A stretch of DNA of 64,000 nucleotides. It comes from Streptomyces cylindrosporus. Lineage in GTDB: Bacteria > Actinomycetota > Actinomycetes > Streptomycetales > Streptomycetaceae. Position 1 is the stretch's first letter; each line of letters starts with the position of its first letter. Positions 61,301 through 64,000 of the stretch are shown one piece after another. The notes beneath the pieces were generated by a model. The model was not told the DNA's origin, did no database searches, and saw only the letters and a list, made by a program, of their open reading frames with translations. The stretch lies in assembly GCF_022698165.1 (NCBI RefSeq), contig NZ_JALDAY010000005.1, positions 372,001 to 436,000 of the forward strand, given 5' to 3'. The position numbers and the translations under genes are program-made.

Positions 61301-62305
61301 CCGATGCTGGCCCAGGCCGCGGAGACGGTCGCCGCCGTCGGCTCCCACCCCGCCGCGCCCGTCCTGTACGACCTGCTCGCCCCGTACGCCGACCTGTTCG
61401 CGGTGGAGGGCATCGGCGCGGCGATCAGGGGCCCGGTGGACCGTCATCTGGCGCTGCTGGCAAGGGCGATGGGGGACACCGACCGGGCCCGCGCGCACCG
61501 GGAGCGGGCACTGCGGGCGGCGGAGGCGGCGGGCGCGGTGGCGCTGACGGAGCGGATCGCGGGGGAGACGCCGGGTGGGGTGGCACGGGCGGGGACGAAC
61601 GCGGGCGGGACGCCGGACACGGCCGCGGACCCGGAGGCCCCGCCCCACGCGCCCGCCCCGCCCCCCGCGCCCGCCCCGCCCCACGCGCCCGCCCCGCCCC
61701 ACCCGCACGCCCCGTCCCACGCGCACGCCCACGCCCCGGCCCCGGTGCAGGACACCCTCGTCTTCCGGCGCGAAGGCCCCCTCTGGCACCTCCGCTACGC
61801 CGGGCGTGACGTCCGGCTCCCCGACAGCAAGGGGCTGCACGACATCGCCGTACTCCTCGCCCGTCCCGGCACCCCCGTCCCGGCCGTCGAGCTCGCCGCA
61901 CCGCCCGCCGCGGCGGAGAACGCCGACGGCCTGCACCTCCAGGGCGACACCGGCGAGCTGATCGACGCCACCGCCCGGGCCGCGTACCGGCGCAGGCTGC
62001 GGGAGCTGGAGGAGGAGGCCGAGGACGCCGACGCCGCCGGGGACTCGGCCCGCTCCGCCCGGGCCGCCGTCGAGCGGGACGCGCTGGTCGCGCAGCTCGC
62101 GGCGGCGTACGGCATCGGTGGCCGGGTCCGCCGTACCGGATCCCCCGCCGAGCGCGCCCGCACGACCGTCACCGCACGTGTCCGGGCGGCCGTGAAGCGG
62201 ATCGGCGAGGCCCACCCGGAACTCGGCCGCCACCTGGAGACCGCCCTGCGCACCGGCACGCTCTGCGTCTACCGGCCCGAAGAGCCGCCCGCCTGGCGCC
62301 TGTGA
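58361..62305 (+). CDS. Large MalT-like STAND ATPase with Gly-rich repeat expansion
   Basis: A 1314-residue protein. It starts with YPFVGREDVL and Walker A TGPAGAGKT (41-49), then Walker B LLLILDDAHAADT (147-158). From residue 187 to about 380 a Gly-rich, repetitive insertion interrupts the NTPase, and the fold resumes at LGPLGVRDVAALVAAVTG. TPR-like helices follow to about residue 1085, then a Pro/His/Ala linker (about 1091-1128). The C-terminal 180-residue domain (LRYAGRDVRLPDSKGLHDIAVLLA, RIGEAHPELGRHLETALRTG, in part) is known at the end of similar actinobacterial proteins; no LuxR helix-turn-helix is present. The ATG at 58361 directly follows a TGA of a possible 9-codon upstream frame. 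Confidence 0.85.
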   Translation: MAASDPSYAFYPFVGREDVLGELRAALERAAGGRGGLVTLTGPAGAGKTRTAEEAAAHADAFRTLWTWCPPETAGRAFRPWSRVLRELAAADTACGRLVAGSPPLRALVSGSGPAALHGADPEAARLRLTGDVTDLLTTAAHHHPLLLILDDAHAADTSSLRLLLETADAIRTAPVLLLATARDEDAAWGVRGGGGQGDGEGWSGGPGDAGVADGLAGGGAVGGVQGRGGGGERRGAGAADGRVAGAGVAGVRGGGGGGEGRSGGSGDVGVAEGRAAAGAGMAGVRRGGGGDEGKNGEPGDVGVAEGRAGGGGAAGVQGWGEGGGGAARREHVGVAEGPAGGAGTADVQGRGDDGGGEGWSPGGRRGGDGRARVRGQLLRRGRVLPLGPLGVRDVAALVAAVTGADPGEDEVRRLVRRTGGDAFFVTELLRAGSWGTPSAVDGPGVSSVAVRAAVQERLADLTPRAAHVLDVAAVLGTRFRLDVLAEAADVPLGEVRALLGEAAGAGLLAEAGADRGAFRHDLLRDAVYDSLAPAERTALHHAAADVLAGHARRGRDTGPAEVAHHLLLAGPEHAPRAAHYAHEAATRAETLFAFEDAARWYERALEAWSVVGAADEEEAVEVGAAPDPGPGAAPDSDTPPVAPTSPSSPSSSSPASSELVELLLGLGSARLGAGERGPARSALLQAAALARDLGRADLLARAALGLGTGVVGFEVDLADREQLDLLTEARHALAGRPAHAALRAAVTARLSLAAGLVETERQRVALAEEAVRTARETGDPATLGPALAALCDARPGPDHCRDRLTWTAQIVTIARDLRDPVLELLGRRLRLVALMETGAFAAAEAEAAAYEAVVRPLRRPLYAWYVPLWRGTRALMEGRYDDCAAALDEVEELGRRAGSDNAAMLAVTQRWCLYAETGDLDGLARVRAEATLLEHSPMLWPRVSLGLVAAQFGRLDEAARRLSAVAPRLGGAPRDSEWLPMLAQAAETVAAVGSHPAAPVLYDLLAPYADLFAVEGIGAAIRGPVDRHLALLARAMGDTDRARAHRERALRAAEAAGAVALTERIAGETPGGVARAGTNAGGTPDTAADPEAPPHAPAPPPAPAPPHAPAPPHPHAPSHAHAHAPAPVQDTLVFRREGPLWHLRYAGRDVRLPDSKGLHDIAVLLARPGTPVPAVELAAPPAAAENADGLHLQGDTGELIDATARAAYRRRLRELEEEAEDADAAGDSARSARAAVERDALVAQLAAAYGIGGRVRRTGSPAERARTTVTARVRAAVKRIGEAHPELGRHLETALRTGTLCVYRPEEPPAWRL
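58925..59505 (+). repeat. About 100-bp tandem repeats encoding a Gly-rich insertion
   Basis: Five imperfect units of about 90-100 bp. Each encodes a segment with the core [G/A]-V-A-[D/E]-G-R-A then AGV-[Q/R]-G-x-G-G-G. The strand bias is strongly G, as in the expansion in the hexosaminidase gene. The frame is kept throughout. It lies between Walker B and the next conserved NTPase helix. Confidence 0.85.
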
Positions 62306-62376
62306 GGCCCCGCCTCACACCGTGCCGCCCGACCTCACGCCTCCTCCGTTGAAACCACGAGACGACGGAGGACACC

Positions 62377-62751
62377 ATGCCCCGTACATCCAAGGCCGAG
62401 GCCGAGCTCCAGGTCGACGAGCCGGTCATCGAGGGCCGCTACGCCCAGGTCGGTCCGTACACCGTCGGGTACGAGACCATGAAGGAGGACATGGACCCGG
62501 CACCGCTCTTCCGGGGCCTGCCCGACGACCGCTGCCAGTGCCCGCACTGGGGCCAGGTCCTCAGCGGGAAGATCGTGTTCCGTTACGCCGACCACGACGA
62601 GGTCTTCCACGCCGGCGACGCCTACTACGGCGCCCCCGGCCACCTCCCGCTCATCTTCGCCGGCACCGAGATCGTCGAGTTCAGCCCCACCGCCGAGCTG
62701 AACAGCACGATGGAGGTCGTCGGCCGCAATCTCGCGGAGGCCATGTCATGA
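62377..62751 (+). CDS. Cupin-fold protein
   Basis: A 124-residue single-domain cupin. Conserved features are RCQCPHWGQVLSGKIVFRY (motif 1; about 52-70) and FHAGDAYYGAPGHLPLIF. The usual metal His/Glu set is incomplete. Its stop overlaps the next ATG (ATGA), so it is coupled to a SnoaL-like gene. The ATG at 62377 has GGAGGA upstream. Confidence 0.85.
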   Translation: MPRTSKAEAELQVDEPVIEGRYAQVGPYTVGYETMKEDMDPAPLFRGLPDDRCQCPHWGQVLSGKIVFRYADHDEVFHAGDAYYGAPGHLPLIFAGTEIVEFSPTAELNSTMEVVGRNLAEAMS

Positions 62752-63143
62752 ACGTCAAGGAGCTCGCCGACCTCTTCGTGCGCTTCCTGGAGACGAACAC
62801 GGCCCCCGAGGGCCTGTTCACCGACGACGTCTTCCTCGATCTGACCGTCCCGCAGTGGCGGTTGCAGACCTCCGGCCGGGACGAACTCGTCGCCGTCCGC
62901 CGCCGCAGCCACCCGGCCCTGGGCACCGTCCCCCGCCACCGCGTCGATCCGACCCCGACCGGGCTGGTGCTGGAGTTCGAGGAGCGGTGGGAGGACGAGC
63001 GGGGCACCTGGTACTGCCGGGAGCTGATGCGCGCCGAGATCCGTGACGGCGCGATCAGCGAGGCGTCCGTGTACTGCACGGGCGACTGGGACCCGGCCAC
63101 CCAGGCCGCGCACGCGAGAGACGTCGTCCTGCTCAGGCCGTAG
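62748..63143 (+). CDS. SnoaL/NTF2-like protein
   Basis: A 131-residue protein of the NTF2-like fold (SnoaL group), with ADLFVRFLETNTAPEGLFTDDVF at the N terminus (in part), LVLEFEERWEDERGTWYCRELMRAEIRDG in the middle and a conserved Trp in YCTGDWDP. It starts in the stop of the cupin gene. The last 11 bp overlap the convergent GH3 gene. The substrate is unknown. Confidence 0.85.
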   Translation: MNVKELADLFVRFLETNTAPEGLFTDDVFLDLTVPQWRLQTSGRDELVAVRRRSHPALGTVPRHRVDPTPTGLVLEFEERWEDERGTWYCRELMRAEIRDGAISEASVYCTGDWDPATQAAHARDVVLLRP

Positions 63144-64000
63144 GCGCGCCCAGTCCGTGGCCGTACGGGAACACCGGGTCCTCCGTGTCGTTCGGCACGT
63201 CCGGCAGTCCCGCGGCCACGGCCTCCATCGACCGCGGCAACTCGAACGGCAGCCTTCCCTCCGCCTTCGCCCGCCCGAACGTCACGTCCAGCACGGCGGC
63301 GTCCGAGGCCCCGAAGTCGGCCAGGAGGGCTGCCGCCCGTTCCGCGATCTCCGGCAGGACCGCGGGCCGTTCGAGGTTCACGCACACCAACGTCGGTACG
63401 GCGTCCAGCAGTCGCAGGATCTCCTTGAGCTCCTCCGCCGGGAACGCCAGCGAGCCCGCGTGGAAGAACGACTCGAAGGCGCCCGGCCGTTGCTCGTACG
63501 GCGTCCGCAGCCGCAGCACGGCGAGATCCGCCTCCGCCGGGTCGGCGACCACCTCCCCGTACTCCGCCGCCACGCCCTCGCTCACCCCCTGCACGTACAG
63601 CCGGGGCCGCCCGGTCACCGGCAGCACGCCCCGGTCCGCCAGCACGGTCAGCGACCGCCGCTGGGCCGCCTCGCCGAGCGCCGTGAACTCGGCCGCGCCC
63701 ACCGTCTCCTCGGCCCGGTCCGGATCGACGTACCGGTTCTCGAACAGCCCGAGGACGAACTTCTCGCGCAGCAGCCGTCGTACGGACGCGTCGATCCTCT
63801 CCTCCGCGATCCGCCCCGAACGCACCAACTCCACGATCACCTCGGGGCATTGCTCGCCCCCGAACTGGTCGGTCCCCGCGTCCAGCGCCTTCGCCGCGCG
63901 TTCGGCGACGCTCAGGTGCTCCACGCCCCAGGCCCGTGCCTCGGCCGGCTCGCCCAGGATCTCGGCGTCGGTGAGCAGGCCCCAGTCGGTGCAGATGATG
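63133..64000 (-). CDS. GH3 beta-glucosidase-like glycosidase, 5' part outside window
   Basis: C-terminal about 289 residues of a family 3 glycoside hydrolase. Near the right edge the frame reads ICTDWGLL, the nucleophile Asp region, and continues through ERIDASVRRLLREKFVLGLFENRYVD (in part) to the GH3 C-domain with FPYGHGL at the end. The N-terminal catalytic barrel lies beyond the window. The last residues overlap the SnoaL-like gene. Confidence 0.88.
   Translation of the reverse strand, partial: IICTDWGLLTDAEILGEPAEARAWGVEHLSVAERAAKALDAGTDQFGGEQCPEVIVELVRSGRIAEERIDASVRRLLREKFVLGLFENRYVDPDRAEETVGAAEFTALGEAAQRRSLTVLADRGVLPVTGRPRLYVQGVSEGVAAEYGEVVADPAEADLAVLRLRTPYEQRPGAFESFFHAGSLAFPAEELKEILRLLDAVPTLVCVNLERPAVLPEIAERAAALLADFGASDAAVLDVTFGRAKAEGRLPFELPRSMEAVAAGLPDVPNDTEDPVFPYGHGLGAPTA

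Overview
The window is high-GC actinobacterial DNA and is almost certainly from a Streptomyces chromosome. The evidence is the extreme third-position GC bias, GTG starts, and a run of Streptomyces-type genes: dasR-dasABC, wblE, sigH, the encapsulin eshA, nickel superoxide dismutase with its protease, and an E1/E2-fused 2-oxoglutarate dehydrogenase. The order matches the core region I remember from S. coelicolor around SCO5230-SCO5285. That match is from memory and was not searched.

Layout. 1-12.6 kb: cstA (3' end cut by the window) and an aminosugar locus made of DasR, the chitobiose importer DasABC, a GH3 beta-N-acetylhexosaminidase, nagB and a SIS-domain aminosugar-phosphate protein. DasR operators (dre) lie upstream of dasA and between nagB and the SIS gene. 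An intact IS200/IS605-type element (tnpB, tnpA) sits exactly at the 3' end of the hexosaminidase gene. 12.6-20.6 kb: regulators, namely an SDR/TetR divergent pair with paired operators, a PdtaS-type histidine kinase, the WhiB-like protein WblE behind a CRP-like site, a lipid kinase, and the ushX-sigH anti-sigma/sigma pair behind a sigma-B-type promoter. 20.6-30.6 kb: an Na+/H+ antiporter, a large frameshifted STAND NTPase, a D-cysteine desulfhydrase-like enzyme, an amidase, and a family 2B encapsulin (EshA) with its probable cargo, a polyprenyl diphosphate synthase.

30.6-44 kb: small metabolic genes, including GNAT, Nudix, RibD-like, a DGPF protein with an ECF42 sigma factor, and VOC proteins with an AraC regulator. 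Then come a Pit phosphate transporter with a PPK2 polyphosphate kinase, the sodN/sodX pair, and an amino-acid ABC importer. 44-58 kb: malic enzyme, a quinone reductase-like MDR, a DUF4097/PadR operon, the 2-oxoglutarate dehydrogenase and an OmpR-type two-component system. 58-64 kb: a spermidine synthase-like protein, a very large MalT-like STAND protein carrying a repetitive expansion, a cupin/SnoaL pair and the 3' part of a GH3 glycosidase.

Most unusual points: (1) Gly/Ala-rich DNA-repeat expansions of about 200 residues inside two otherwise normal enzymes; (2) an IS605-type element whose end supplies the stop codon of the gene it interrupts, and whose putative omega-RNA guide would read the 3' end of that gene; (3) a 1260-residue STAND NTPase with helical repeats broken by one base in a C run; (4) a 12-bp hairpin that buries the cstA ribosome-binding site; (5) a strong hairpin between dasA and dasB.
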